In this document: positions 27,295-37,632 of the stretch, piece by piece
How positions within the stretch are numbered: the stretch's first letter is position 1
Layout: the number at the start of each line of letters is the position of its first letter
Assembly: GCA_029263455.1 (NCBI GenBank)
Contig: JAJCXM010000008.1
Span: 434,001-498,000 of the forward strand
Length of the DNA: 64,000 nt
Origin: Holophagae bacterium
GTDB lineage: Bacteria > Acidobacteriota > Holophagae > Acanthopleuribacterales > Acanthopleuribacteraceae
Reading direction: 5' to 3'
Made by a program: the position numbers and the translations under genes
Notes under the pieces: generated by a model
Told to the model about the DNA's origin: nothing
The model's database searches: none
Seen by the model: the letters and a program-made list of their open reading frames with translations, nothing else

Positions 27295-29646
27295 CTAAGA
27301 GACGTGCTGAGACTCATCCGGCGGTAGATCATTAAATGGGATCTCGATGATGAAACGTGCCCCTTTGCCAGCTGATGGGACATCGACCTTAATTCTTGCT
27401 TTCATTTCGGCCAGCGCATTGGCGGCATGATGTAAGCCAAAGCCGCGGTGGTCTTTTTTAGTGGTGAAGCCGTGCTGAAAGATACGAGTGAGATTTTCGC
27501 GTTGAACACCAACGCCGTTGTCTTCGATGATCACGAAGACGGCATCAGGTTTGCCGCTGCTAGACACGCGCAGCTGACGTTCGGCCGAGTCGTCGCTTTG
27601 CAGGGCATCAATGGCGTTGGTGAAGAGCTCGGCTAATACGCGCAGGAATTTCATTTTCGGAAGACTTACCGCAGGCAATGACGAGATGTCGTGAATAACT
27701 TTGATTTGGGCGCCCTCAAAGGAGGAGGCGTGCATGTTCAGTGATTCCATGATCAGCTCGGTCAGCAGTTCTTTGTTTTCAAGAAAGTCGCTATCGGTTT
27801 TTGATTGTTGAGATTCAATTAAGCTTTGAATCTGTTGAACACTGGCTGTCACTTGTTGCAACTGGCTCAAGAGTTCGCTGTGTTCATGGACCAAGGGTGG
27901 CTCGAGTTTGAGATAGAATTCCAACAGCTTTTTGCCTCGTGGGTCTTGGGTCAGGAATTCAGGTAAATGGTCGATATGGTCGCGCAGGATATCGTTGGCA
28001 CGACTCAACGACGGGATTCTTGAAGATTTGGCCGTTTCCCAAAGCAGACCGGTGGCCACGGTGATGCTATTAAGTGCGTTTCCCACGTTATGAAGCGTGG
28101 ATCTAGCCACGTCGGCCATGCCTGACTTGTGGGCGTTTTCAATGAGTTGTTTACGTGTTGCGTCAAGATCCTTTTCGGCTTGCTTAAATTCGATTGCCAA
28201 AGCAACTTGTTCGGCGACAGTGTTGAACAAGTGAACGTTTTCTCCCGTCTGATATGCCGCGCCCTGGCTTGATTGAATTAAGAGTGTGCCCAATAACCGG
28301 TGTTTGCCCAGAAGCGGGATGCCGATCCATGTCTGATCGGCATCGGTGAAGCTTACTTGTTCATGTTCATGCAACAGTCCGTCTGCGGTCTTTTGAAAAA
28401 TAAGCGTGCGCCTACTGTCGGCGACGCTTTGCGCAAATCTCGCAGTGGGTATGGTCTTGTCAATGAATTTGTCGTTGCCTGCGCGATAAACCTCTTCGAT
28501 GTGGCCGTCGACGCGCCGGACTAGGGCGATGATCAAATCTTCGATGTGGGCCGATTTCTTTAGAGATTGGTGGATGGAATGATAGAGCTCACCATGGTTC
28601 AACGTGGTATGCACGGTGTTGGAAATTTCGAAGAGCGTGGTTATCAAGACCTCGCGCTGTTTCAGTTGTTGTTCGGCGTTTTTCCGTTCCTGAATGTCGG
28701 TAATAATGCCTTCCATTTGGATTTCGCCTTCTTCCGTCTCAAAAAAATGCCCTCTCTCATAGACCCAACTAGGCTCGTTCCTCACATTGACGATTCGATA
28801 CTCCAGTTGGAAAGCTTGGCGACTTAAGACCGCTTCTTGAATCACACGATCTGCCTGATCACGATCTGGCTCGTAAATCACGCTGGAGAATAGCTGCGCG
28901 TTGGGCTCCGATTTTGGCGAGAAACGGCGCCAATCCTCTTCGTCCATGACCCTTTTTGGCGCTATGCCGGTCAACATTTCAAGGGGTGAACTAATGAAAT
29001 TTATTCGGCCCTCGAGATTGGTTGTGTAGATGATATCGGTAATATTCTCTACTAAGTTTCGGTATCGATTTTCGCTTTCTATGAGTCGGTCCTCATTACG
29101 TTTGCGTTCGATGGAAAGCGCGACTTGTTCCGAAATGAGACTCATGATCTTGATGTCGGTTTGATCATACTGATCTTCGCGTTCGTAGCTTTGAACCGCC
29201 ATGACGCCTATCAACTGGCCACGCACATTTAGCGGTACACCTAACCACACCTCGGGCGGCTTTCCGGAAGGTGGTGTACCCACTTTTTCACAGTGAATGA
29301 GCAAATCCGACTTAGTCATCAAGAGCGGTTTCCCTGTACTGATAACAAGGCCTGTCATCGAGCCTTTGGTGTCCGGCAAATGGTAACTGAATTCATGGCC
29401 TAAGTGATTTGCTCGATCAACGTAATACTTGTGATCGACCGGATCAATGTAATAGGGGAACGAGACGGTTTTGGTACGGGAATCGTAAGTGGCGATAAGA
29501 AAGATACTTGCGTCAATAATTTCGTTTAAGGAATGGTGAATTTTAACGAACAGGTCATTGATATTGAAAGTAGTGTTGACCGCATTTGAAATGTCAAACA
29601 TGGCCTGATTGATCTTCTCGATCTTCGAACGCGCTATTTTTGGCAT
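27295..29646 (-). CDS. Cytoplasmic sensor histidine kinase: GAF-PAS-GAF-HATPase
   Basis: ATG 29646 is preferred over TTG 29658, giving 783 aa. In order: GAF (~30-185), PAS with PAC (~195-325, NIEGRINFISS-like core), a second GAF (~335-490), a dimerisation helix with the phospho-acceptor box STLHNVGNALNS (~515-527), and an HATPase domain (ELFTNAIDAL N-box, EDNGVGV, HGFTTKKDHRGFGLHHAAN). No TM segment is present, so it senses cytoplasmic signals or small molecules through the GAF/PAS domains. No response regulator is adjacent, so it is an orphan kinase here. Confidence 0.9.
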   Translation of the reverse strand: MPKIARSKIEKINQAMFDISNAVNTTFNINDLFVKIHHSLNEIIDASIFLIATYDSRTKTVSFPYYIDPVDHKYYVDRANHLGHEFSYHLPDTKGSMTGLVISTGKPLLMTKSDLLIHCEKVGTPPSGKPPEVWLGVPLNVRGQLIGVMAVQSYEREDQYDQTDIKIMSLISEQVALSIERKRNEDRLIESENRYRNLVENITDIIYTTNLEGRINFISSPLEMLTGIAPKRVMDEEDWRRFSPKSEPNAQLFSSVIYEPDRDQADRVIQEAVLSRQAFQLEYRIVNVRNEPSWVYERGHFFETEEGEIQMEGIITDIQERKNAEQQLKQREVLITTLFEISNTVHTTLNHGELYHSIHQSLKKSAHIEDLIIALVRRVDGHIEEVYRAGNDKFIDKTIPTARFAQSVADSRRTLIFQKTADGLLHEHEQVSFTDADQTWIGIPLLGKHRLLGTLLIQSSQGAAYQTGENVHLFNTVAEQVALAIEFKQAEKDLDATRKQLIENAHKSGMADVARSTLHNVGNALNSITVATGLLWETAKSSRIPSLSRANDILRDHIDHLPEFLTQDPRGKKLLEFYLKLEPPLVHEHSELLSQLQQVTASVQQIQSLIESQQSKTDSDFLENKELLTELIMESLNMHASSFEGAQIKVIHDISSLPAVSLPKMKFLRVLAELFTNAIDALQSDDSAERQLRVSSSGKPDAVFVIIEDNGVGVQRENLTRIFQHGFTTKKDHRGFGLHHAANALAEMKARIKVDVPSAGKGARFIIEIPFNDLPPDESQHVS

Positions 29647-29759
29647 GAGTCCATCCAAACAGGATTGGTCTGCTGCGTGCTTAGTTGGTCTTTAGCGCTA
29701 GCCTAGCTCTAATTGAAAAGACGAATCAACCCTTGTCGAGGATTAAGGTGTCGCCTAGC

Positions 29760-30851
29760 TTATTTCGCCTGGCTCAATCCTCGTTTCGTAAGTGCGTAAA
29801 TGGCAAAACTGCCTTTCCAGTGGCTACCTTCATAGTGTTCGTCCGTCACCGATGCTAGGCCAGATTGAAGGTGTTTCTTGGCGCTGCTCTCAAGCGCTGG
29901 AATTCGTGGGTCTTGGACAGGTAATCCTGAAGCGATGCCTTCGAGCATCCAGGCGCGACTCAGGTTAAGTCCGTCTAAATGAGCTAATTTCCCGTCACTT
30001 GGATCCGTGACCACAGCCAATTCCAACCAGTCAGCTTGATCTGTAAACGGTATTTCGGGCATGAAGCGACCTAACCACGCCGCATATGTTGGCGGTGCCA
30101 TGACGCGCCTCATTAGGTCTGCAACGGCCAAACATGGTGACAGGAAATCTTGCCCTGAGGGCTCAAACCGCATGCCACAGCCCCAGTCGTTTTGATGGAA
30201 TTGCAGTGCTCTTTGATGGATGAATTCTTGCATTTCGTGGTCACCAGCACTCAATGACCAGTCATAGACTAGTCCTAAAGCAAAAGCACTTTGAGAATGT
30301 TCGCCAGTGCGAATTGGAAACGACAGTTTGGGTAGCCAGTCCTTAAAAGTTTGGGCCGCTCGTAATTCCAATGGTTTTAGCGTCTCAGACCACTCCCTTG
30401 CCCGTACGTCATCCCACTCGCGTAGTTCGGCGCAAAGTTGTAACAGCCAGGCAAGTCCATAGGGTCTTTCGAAGCTGGCGCGGTCGGGTAGGCTCAGGTA
30501 ATCGACTTCGGCACGGACGTGGTCGGCGGTGAAACTAAGTTTAAGCGCCTGTTCTATGGCCTCGGACTCTGAGCCATTAGGGTATTCTCGCAATAGCCGA
30601 ACAAGCAACCAATGACCGTGAACGGCGGAATGCCAATCAAAACATCCAAAAAACATGGGTGTCAGATTCTGCGGAGTCTGCGCGTCCGCATCGGACAACA
30701 TCACGTGGGCGATCTTGTTTGGGTAAGGACGGTGGATACAGTCCAAGGCCAATCTGGCAAAGCGATTTGCGGTCGCCTCGTCAATTGGGCCGCCACCTTG
30801 ATCAGCCATAATGGCCAAACAACTTAAAGCCAATATTGCAGTTCTTATCAC
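29760..30851 (-). CDS. DUF2891 family protein
   Basis: The 363-aa protein starts with GTG, fixed by GGAGG 5 nt upstream, and a hydrophobic leader (MIRTAILALSCLAIMA). It matches DUF2891: FGCFDWHSAVHGHWLLVRLL near the start, RPYGLAWLLQL in the middle and EHYEGSHWKGSFA at the end. The all-helical fold resembles (alpha/alpha) barrel hydrolases, but no reaction is established. The gene is divergent from the esterase-PDZ gene; the 121-bp gap shows no recognised site. Confidence 0.8.
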   Translation of the reverse strand: MIRTAILALSCLAIMADQGGGPIDEATANRFARLALDCIHRPYPNKIAHVMLSDADAQTPQNLTPMFFGCFDWHSAVHGHWLLVRLLREYPNGSESEAIEQALKLSFTADHVRAEVDYLSLPDRASFERPYGLAWLLQLCAELREWDDVRAREWSETLKPLELRAAQTFKDWLPKLSFPIRTGEHSQSAFALGLVYDWSLSAGDHEMQEFIHQRALQFHQNDWGCGMRFEPSGQDFLSPCLAVADLMRRVMAPPTYAAWLGRFMPEIPFTDQADWLELAVVTDPSDGKLAHLDGLNLSRAWMLEGIASGLPVQDPRIPALESSAKKHLQSGLASVTDEHYEGSHWKGSFAIYALTKRGLSQAK

Positions 30852-30972
30852 TTAGACCTCCGTGAATCATTTGTTAACTTTTTTCGCTATCGTAAAACTG
30901 TCGCGCAACCTGGGATGAAATGCAACGCCTAAGGCGAGGCTGCGTAAGCTTAATGCAAACGATTTGGCGGAG

Positions 30973-32514
30973 ATGAAATTGATTCTGAATTGCATGCTGT
31001 TGCTTTTTGTCCAAGACCTCAACGCAGGGGTTGATGATTTTTGGGCCGCCAAGGATCAACGAACTCGATCACGCATTGCCAAAAAGATAATCAAGTCGGA
31101 CCCCCAGTTTGATGCGCTTTTGCATGCCCTTAAAGACGAACGAATTTACTCCGATCAAGTACCTGTAGGACGAACGGTCGAGCATCATGTCATGCGCGCG
31201 GTTACTTATCCCTATGCCTTGCATGTACCTGAAAACTATCAGGCAAATAAAGCCTATCCGCTAATCTTTTTTCTTCATGGTGGCGTAGCCAGACCCAAGT
31301 TAGATGACGACGAGATTTGGTGGCGAAATGAAGAGGCCGCGACCAGCGACGAGCATATTTCAGTATTTCCCGCAGGTTGGGATCGCGCTATGTGGTGGCG
31401 CTACAATCAAATTGAGAATCTGACTGGGATTATTAATGTTCTAAAGAGCAAATATCACGTCGACAGTAATCGCGTTCATGTGGTGGGTGTGTCAGACGGC
31501 GGAACAGGCGTTTACTATCAGGCTTTTAAGAGTCCAACTAAGTGGGCTTCATTCTCTTCGCTAATCGGACATAGCGCGGTGCTGGTCAATCCCAGTAACT
31601 TTGCCGAAGGTCAAATCCATCCGGCCAACCTGATAGGAAGCCAAATGTTTATTCTTAACGGGGCCCATGATCGATTGTATCCCCTGCAAAACGTCATCCC
31701 CTATGTGAGTCTTTTCCAGTCACTAGGCAGCCAAATCGAATTCCATGGACTGCCTTTTTCGGGCCACAGCCTAGCCTGGTGGAAACGATCGGACTATGGT
31801 TTGACCGACTTCCTTAAACGATCGGTTCGAGACCCGCTTCCAGACGAACTTACTTGGGAGACAGAGGAAGCAAAACGCTTCGGCCGCCGCTCGTGGCTAA
31901 TCATTGAAAAGCTTATTAAGTCAGAATCCAAGCCTCCCATCTATGAGTTGCCAGTTGTTGAGCTAGATCCGGTGATTGGATTGGATTTCGACTTCCGCGT
32001 TGAAGACACGTTGCTTGTCTATCGTGTCATTGAATCGTCATGTGCTTGGCAGGCCGGTATTGAAAAGGGCGATATCATCACACACGTGCAGGACCAGCCA
32101 GTAATCAATGAATCCGAGCTTTATGATCTCCTAATGCAGCATGCGGGCACCCAGGTTGATCTGATCGTCAAACGAGGAGAAAAACATCTGGGTGGAGTCA
32201 TTTCTGTCCCAGCGCGACAGCCCTCACAAACCCAGTCACCGTTCGCTCGCCGTCAGGAATCGGGTCGAGTTGACCTTAAGAAGGTAGGCAATAAGGTATA
32301 CGTAAAGTGTCAAGGGGTGGGCGCATTCAAGCTTCTCTTATCGCCTGATAGATTTGATTTCAAACAGCCGATTGTGATTGATGTTAATGGTGAGACGGTC
32401 CATGACGACGTGGTCCAGGCTGACGTCGAGACGTTGATGAGGTGGGCTAGCCTAGACGCAGATCGCGAAATGCTGTTTGCCGCAGAAATTAGTCTCAAAG
32501 TACCAAGAGACTGA
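30973..32514 (+). CDS. Secreted alpha/beta hydrolase (esterase/PHB-depolymerase-like) fused to a PDZ domain
   Basis: ATG 30973 begins a leader-like stretch (MKLILNCMLLLFVQDLNA); an in-frame TTG at 30964 is an alternative, and neither has a clear ribosome site. Residues ~70-290 are a polyester/feruloyl-esterase-like alpha/beta hydrolase: FFLHGGVARP, the nucleophile elbow GVSDGG, the acid in NGAHDRLYPL and the His in FSGHSLAWW. A PDZ domain follows (~335-415, AWQAGIEKGDIITHVQDQPV), then a short tail. PDZ domains usually bind C-termini and occur in proteases; joining one to an esterase is unusual. Likely periplasmic or surface hydrolase; substrate unknown. Confidence 0.8.
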   Translation: MKLILNCMLLLFVQDLNAGVDDFWAAKDQRTRSRIAKKIIKSDPQFDALLHALKDERIYSDQVPVGRTVEHHVMRAVTYPYALHVPENYQANKAYPLIFFLHGGVARPKLDDDEIWWRNEEAATSDEHISVFPAGWDRAMWWRYNQIENLTGIINVLKSKYHVDSNRVHVVGVSDGGTGVYYQAFKSPTKWASFSSLIGHSAVLVNPSNFAEGQIHPANLIGSQMFILNGAHDRLYPLQNVIPYVSLFQSLGSQIEFHGLPFSGHSLAWWKRSDYGLTDFLKRSVRDPLPDELTWETEEAKRFGRRSWLIIEKLIKSESKPPIYELPVVELDPVIGLDFDFRVEDTLLVYRVIESSCAWQAGIEKGDIITHVQDQPVINESELYDLLMQHAGTQVDLIVKRGEKHLGGVISVPARQPSQTQSPFARRQESGRVDLKKVGNKVYVKCQGVGAFKLLLSPDRFDFKQPIVIDVNGETVHDDVVQADVETLMRWASLDADREMLFAAEISLKVPRD

Positions 32515-32596
32515 CGCAACGACGCTTCTGCCTAATATGCGCCAACCAGAAACAGCGTTATGATCCTGCTAGCGTCAAGCAGCTAGTGGGGTGATC

Positions 32597-33586
32597 ATGT
32601 GGCTCGTGTTTATGCTTTTTGCCGGTGGAGATGTTTGGGATTTTGGTTCGATACCAAAAAAATGCTCGATTCGTGGCATATCAGTTGTCGATTCAAAGAC
32701 TCTGTGGATCAGCGGTAGCGAAAGCACGATTGCGCTGACCGAGGACGGTGCTCAGACTTGGCGTCTGTTTGATATGCCTGAAGGACTTGATTTTCGAGAT
32801 ATCGAATGTGTTTCAGCACGTGAAACTTACGCCATGAGCGCAGGTCCGGGCCGTCAATCACAGATCTTCAAGACATCAGATGGCGGCAAATCTTGGCAAT
32901 GCCAATTTGTGAATCAATTTGAAGCAGGTTTTTTTAACGCGATCGCGTTTTGGGATCCCCAACGAGGCGTAGCCTTATCGGACCCGCTAGATGGGACCCA
33001 CTACTTGCTTGGGACCGTGGATGGTGGTGCGCATTGGACAAGGGTCGATTACACAAAAATCCCTGCGACCTTGGAAGGCGAGTATGGTTTCGCTGCTAGT
33101 GGAACAAACCTCATCGTAAGCGGAGATTCACAACTGTGGATCGCCACGGGCGGGTTACATGCTCGATTATTCCAATCACCCGATTTTGGCGATACATGGT
33201 CGGCGCAAACGACCGAGGTACAAAGTGGGTTGGCGTCTTCTGGTCTATTCTCAGTTGCCTTCATGAATGAAGTGCATGGCGTCGCGGTAGGTGGTGATTA
33301 TGAAAAGCCGGAGCTTGTTGCGCTCAACGCCATTTACACAGCAGACGGTGGCAAGTCTTGGCAGCCAGCAGTGAATCAAACAAGCTATCGATCCTGTGTC
33401 CGCTTTTTCCCCGGCACTAAGCACGTGCTGGCGGTGGGCCGGTCTGGATGTAGCTACTCAAAAGATGCTGGTGTCCATTGGCAAGATATGGGTTCCCAAG
33501 GCTTTTACAGCTTGGATATATCTGAGGATGGCAGCGCTTGGGCAGCGGGAGCTGAAGGCGTCGTAGCGAGGTTCAAGCAGCCGTGA
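32597..33586 (+). CDS. YCF48/BNR-like beta-propeller protein
   Basis: GTG 32591 and ATG 32597 are both possible; GGGG lies close before the ATG. The ~329-aa protein has a short hydrophobic start (MWLVFMLFAGGDVW) and repeated BNR-type turns: TEDGAQTWR, TSDGGKSWQ, TVDGGAHWT, SPDFGDTWS, TADGGKSWQ and SKDAGVHWQ. The spacing resembles YCF48-like seven-bladed propellers, often described as photosynthesis assembly or glycosyl-hydrolase-related. It is probably exported; no enzymatic residues were identified. Confidence 0.8.
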   Translation: MWLVFMLFAGGDVWDFGSIPKKCSIRGISVVDSKTLWISGSESTIALTEDGAQTWRLFDMPEGLDFRDIECVSARETYAMSAGPGRQSQIFKTSDGGKSWQCQFVNQFEAGFFNAIAFWDPQRGVALSDPLDGTHYLLGTVDGGAHWTRVDYTKIPATLEGEYGFAASGTNLIVSGDSQLWIATGGLHARLFQSPDFGDTWSAQTTEVQSGLASSGLFSVAFMNEVHGVAVGGDYEKPELVALNAIYTADGGKSWQPAVNQTSYRSCVRFFPGTKHVLAVGRSGCSYSKDAGVHWQDMGSQGFYSLDISEDGSAWAAGAEGVVARFKQP

Positions 33587-33668
33587 ACAGGGCTGCATAG
33601 TGACGCATTAAGTTACCTGCTTGAATCAAGGCCAAACAAAATTGGGTGTGCTCGTGTAGAATCCCCGC

Positions 33669-35450
33669 ATGACATTACTTATGAACGGGCGCAAGCTTAG
33701 TAAATCTTATGGAACCGACCCATTATTTGAGTCGCTAGACCTATCCATTTTTGAATCCGATAAGCTGGCAATCATCGGTCCCAACGGCGTTGGCAAATCG
33801 ACCTTGCTCAAGATTATGGCCGGTGTGGAAAGTCCAGACGAAGGCGAAGTGGTCGTCAAGAAATCTGTGCGTGTCGTTTACGTTCCTCAACATCGCGTCT
33901 TCGAGGAATCGGATACCGTGATTGGTGTGATTCGAGCTGCGACTGAAATAGCGCGCTTACCGGACCAGGATGCAGTCGCTAATCGCATTTTGGGATTAGC
34001 CGGATTTGAGCAATCGGATGCTCAAGCAACTTCACTTTCGGGCGGCTGGCAAAAACGGCTTATGTTGGCGTGGGGGCTCGCACAGGAACCTGACGTGCTG
34101 CTCTTAGATGAGCCAACTAACCATTTGGATATTCACGGCGTTTTGTGGTTGGAATCGCTCTTAGGTCAGGCAAGTTTTACCTGGGCGTTGATCAGTCATG
34201 ACCGTACTTTCATTGAACGGACGGCCAAAAAAACCGCCGAGTTGAGTCCCATTTATGGCGGTAACATTTTTGTCGTACCTGGTGGCTACAATAAGTTTCT
34301 TGAAGAAAAGAAAGCCTATGTCGAGGCGCGAACCCAATACAAAGAATCATTAACCAATAAAGTTGTTAGGGAAACGGCTTGGTTGCAACGTGGTCCAAAA
34401 GCGCGGACCACCAAAGCCAAATCAAGAATTAAGTCAGCCTTGAAACTGACTGAGGAACTGGATCAGGTCAAACAAAGCTTGCATCAAGCTGATGTGCAAG
34501 TTGACTTCACGGCTTCTGGTCGCAAAACCAAAAGATTGATGGAATTCAAGTCCGTATCGATGTCGTTCGATGAGCGTCCCATCATCAAGAATCTAGACCT
34601 TTTACTCACCCCTCGACTGAGATTAGGTTTGTTAGGTGACAACGGATCAGGCAAATCGACACTCTTGAATATGATGATTGGAAAACTGACGCCTCAGGAC
34701 GGCGAGATTCGTCAGGCACCTGATCTAAGGTGCGTGATGTTTGACCAGCAACGCGATCAACTCGATATGTCGTGGACCTTGAAGCAGGCGTTAAGCGAAA
34801 CAGGTGATGCCGTCATTTATCGTGAGCGTTCTGTTCATGTTGCCAGTTGGGCCAAGAAGTTCCGCTTCGAGGCGGATCAACTTATGTTGCCCATAAGTCA
34901 GTTGTCTGGTGGTGAACAAGCTCGCGTTTTGATCGCGAGACTCATGTTAAGGCCCGCAGATGTGTTGATGTTGGATGAGCCCACCAACGATCTCGATTTG
35001 CCCACCCTTGATGTGCTTGAAGAAAGTCTTATGGATTTTCCTGGCGCTCTAGTTGTGGTTAGCCATGATCGCTATCTCTTACAGCGCGTGTGTCAACGCT
35101 ACCTTGCCTTGGATGGATTAGGGGGATGGTTGCCTTGTTCTAATTATGTTCAATGGGAACGGTCACTTGGCAAGAAGGACAAATCAAAAGATAAGGTTGT
35201 CGCAGCAGGGGGCAAGGAAAAGGCGACCTCGAAACTTTCATATAAGTTTCAACGTGAATGGGATGCCATGGAATCACAAATAATGAAAGCTGAAGCCACA
35301 CTGGAACAGTGTCAGAGCGCGGCTCAGGATCCAGATATCGTTTCTAACGGCGCCAAGCTTACTGCTGCATTTGATCGTTTGAAACAGGCCGAAAAGGCGG
35401 TCGAAAAACTTTATGAACGCTGGAGTGAACTAGAGGCCATGCAGCAATAA
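33669..35450 (+). CDS. uup: ABC-F ATPase, Uup-like
   Basis: The 593-aa protein has two ABC domains and no TM helices. Domain 1: Walker A GPNGVGKST, signature LSGGW, Walker B LLLDEPTNHLD. Domain 2: GDNGSGKST, LSGGEQ, VLMLDEPTNDLD. A charged linker and a C-terminal coiled coil (~510-590) match Uup rather than EttA or YheS. ABC-F proteins act on ribosomes; Uup is linked to ribosome or DNA-junction functions and reduces precise transposon excision. The upstream gap is 82 bp; it converges with the C25-like gene, 13 bp away. Confidence 0.9.
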   Translation: MTLLMNGRKLSKSYGTDPLFESLDLSIFESDKLAIIGPNGVGKSTLLKIMAGVESPDEGEVVVKKSVRVVYVPQHRVFEESDTVIGVIRAATEIARLPDQDAVANRILGLAGFEQSDAQATSLSGGWQKRLMLAWGLAQEPDVLLLDEPTNHLDIHGVLWLESLLGQASFTWALISHDRTFIERTAKKTAELSPIYGGNIFVVPGGYNKFLEEKKAYVEARTQYKESLTNKVVRETAWLQRGPKARTTKAKSRIKSALKLTEELDQVKQSLHQADVQVDFTASGRKTKRLMEFKSVSMSFDERPIIKNLDLLLTPRLRLGLLGDNGSGKSTLLNMMIGKLTPQDGEIRQAPDLRCVMFDQQRDQLDMSWTLKQALSETGDAVIYRERSVHVASWAKKFRFEADQLMLPISQLSGGEQARVLIARLMLRPADVLMLDEPTNDLDLPTLDVLEESLMDFPGALVVVSHDRYLLQRVCQRYLALDGLGGWLPCSNYVQWERSLGKKDKSKDKVVAAGGKEKATSKLSYKFQREWDAMESQIMKAEATLEQCQSAAQDPDIVSNGAKLTAAFDRLKQAEKAVEKLYERWSELEAMQQ

Positions 35451-35463
35451 TTCACTCCGAGCG

Positions 35464-37632
35464 TCAATGAATAGGTTGCCGCAGTAGGGCCGTTTTTCGA
35501 ATGGGTTGGCGCAGCCCGTTGGGCACTTCTTCGGCGCTTGCAAAGTTCAAACGGATTTGGATGTTCATAACGCCCCCGAAACTTTCTGTAACGAATGATG
35601 GGACCATCACCAGTAACTGATCTCCCGTGTCCTGAATGAACGCGTTGGCGGGGTAAGGGTCAAACGCGTATCGATCTTTGACACCGTTAACGGAGGTCAC
35701 TTCGAAAGACTCAAGAGGTCTGTCGTAGTCGATGTGGAAGAAACCAACGCCAATGCCTTGAACCGCTACCTGGTTACCTTCGTAGCGCACCTTGGCATAG
35801 TAAAAACCGTTGCTCAGGTCACGGCCGTCACGAACGAATTGCAAATCTACTTCTACATCTAGAGTGTCTTTTGTTTGCGTTTCCTGCTTGTTGAGAATGC
35901 AATTTATGGGTTGATGTAGCGTATCGGTTAGCCGTGTTTGTGGGTCACCAAACAAAACCCAGTTGCGTGTTTGGAAAGCTAACCAATCATGCGTGAAATC
36001 ATCGTCATTGATGGGACCTCCGGGCATGGAGACCTGATATGACTCTGACATTAATATGTGACGGTTCTTCCAATGCTTTAGGGCCTTACCGAGCGATTCT
36101 CCCTGAAGAATGGCTTGTTCGATGAGGGTGTTGTGGGGCGTGACAGTTGAAACTGCCAGGTGGGTTGCGGCCAAGAAGTTAAGGCTGCCTGATTGCAAAA
36201 AACTCAAAACGACAGATTCATCGATGTGGCCTTCGCTCATATCATCGAATCGATGATCGACTTGTGTGGGACCTCCATTGATGCGCCCGGTTAAGCATGA
36301 TTCGGCGAAGGTCAAAATGCTTTGATGAGTCAATTGATAATCTTGTCCATCGTATCCTTGCAGTCCGAATGACGAACCATATATTTGAGCGCCATTGTCT
36401 AGTGCCAATAGCGATGGCGAGCCATGGGTACCAAAAATAAGAACGTCAGCGTCAACCATGCCTTCTTGAATACGTTCTAAAGTAGCTCGCTGACTATCGT
36501 CACAGACACTGAGAAAAGCGCCAGCGTTGCTTAAGCAGTGATGCTGCACATCTATTCCGTAGTCAGGAGCTAAATTGCGGTAGTGATATGAGGGCGCAAC
36601 GCCGTAAATTTTCAGGTTGGCGACAGGTTGATGAGCCAATAGCCTGTCGATATACGAGGAGATTTGATCGGGTCGAGACGTGATGATTCCAAAGGCCGTA
36701 TCCACATAAACATCATCATCAAGACGACGACACATATCGTCAATTTCATCGACTAAATCAGGGACAACGATTTCTGGCTCCAACACAAAGGCTGTGAATT
36801 CTGGGTTAGCAAGTGCCAGGGCAGGGAGCGTTTGATCAACTGAGGGAGATCCAATGAAGACAGCCCCTTTCATGGTTGCAAATCGCCATGCTTCTTGGAA
36901 AAAGGGTGAATTCGTTTCGCTTGCAACCGCATAAAGCTGGCGCTTCATCGTGATCGGGTCAGGCCCCTCTTGGTCAAAGACATGACTAGTCAGATAGTTA
37001 CTGCCGCCATTGAGTGCAAGCGCATAAAGGGGATGTTCACTGTGAACTCGGACTTGATGAGTTTCCGTTTGCGGAAAGAGCGTAGAAGCCAGAATAACTT
37101 CTCTATTTCCTGATGTGATCTGTGTCTCAACCGTGGCAATAATCTGACCTGAACTGTCGAGTGCCTGGTAGATGAGGGTGGCGGGTTCTTGGTTCGGGTT
37201 TAAGACAACTATTCCGGTCCATCCTGTGGCTGAGGTTGGAAATACGTGAGAGTGCAAAGGCTGGCTCAATCCTGGATGAGCAGTGAAGGCGCCTTGGTTG
37301 TGGGCGAAGGATAGTGAGCTTTGTATTTCGTGTTCCGATTCAATTTCGAGCCACTCCACTTGACCTGTCGTGTCATGCCATTGGTTGGGATCCAATTGCG
37401 TAAAACTATTGGCCTCCATTTCTAGGTTCTTGATCACATGGCCACTGGCCGTATGTAGCTTCAAGTTAAGCGTGTGTATTTCGTTGTGAATGTTGGCAAT
37501 CGCCAATATTGATTTAAAGCCGGACTGAGACTTTGCCACGTGCGGAAAGCACACATACTGGCTCTTTATCTGATCAGAACCCTGAGCAAAATTTGTATAT
37601 AAAGCGATGAATATAAATAGCTTAACTGGCAT
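35464..37632 (-). CDS. Secreted C25 (gingipain)-like caspase-fold protease
   Basis: The 722-aa protein has a leader (MPVKLFIFIALYTNFAQG). Residues ~30-220 look like an immunoglobulin or propeller-free beta region common in secreted proteins. The central part (~240-590) carries a caspase-like pair: His in LIFGTHGSPSLL and Cys in LTFAESCLTGRINGG, with ALANPEF and FGIITSRPD earlier, as in peptidase C25-type domains. A C-terminal beta domain follows. Cleavage preference cannot be inferred. It is likely secreted or surface-bound and self-processing. Assignment rests on the His/Cys motifs and fold pattern, so an inactive relative is possible. Confidence 0.65.
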   Translation of the reverse strand: MPVKLFIFIALYTNFAQGSDQIKSQYVCFPHVAKSQSGFKSILAIANIHNEIHTLNLKLHTASGHVIKNLEMEANSFTQLDPNQWHDTTGQVEWLEIESEHEIQSSLSFAHNQGAFTAHPGLSQPLHSHVFPTSATGWTGIVVLNPNQEPATLIYQALDSSGQIIATVETQITSGNREVILASTLFPQTETHQVRVHSEHPLYALALNGGSNYLTSHVFDQEGPDPITMKRQLYAVASETNSPFFQEAWRFATMKGAVFIGSPSVDQTLPALALANPEFTAFVLEPEIVVPDLVDEIDDMCRRLDDDVYVDTAFGIITSRPDQISSYIDRLLAHQPVANLKIYGVAPSYHYRNLAPDYGIDVQHHCLSNAGAFLSVCDDSQRATLERIQEGMVDADVLIFGTHGSPSLLALDNGAQIYGSSFGLQGYDGQDYQLTHQSILTFAESCLTGRINGGPTQVDHRFDDMSEGHIDESVVLSFLQSGSLNFLAATHLAVSTVTPHNTLIEQAILQGESLGKALKHWKNRHILMSESYQVSMPGGPINDDDFTHDWLAFQTRNWVLFGDPQTRLTDTLHQPINCILNKQETQTKDTLDVEVDLQFVRDGRDLSNGFYYAKVRYEGNQVAVQGIGVGFFHIDYDRPLESFEVTSVNGVKDRYAFDPYPANAFIQDTGDQLLVMVPSFVTESFGGVMNIQIRLNFASAEEVPNGLRQPIRKTALLRQPIH

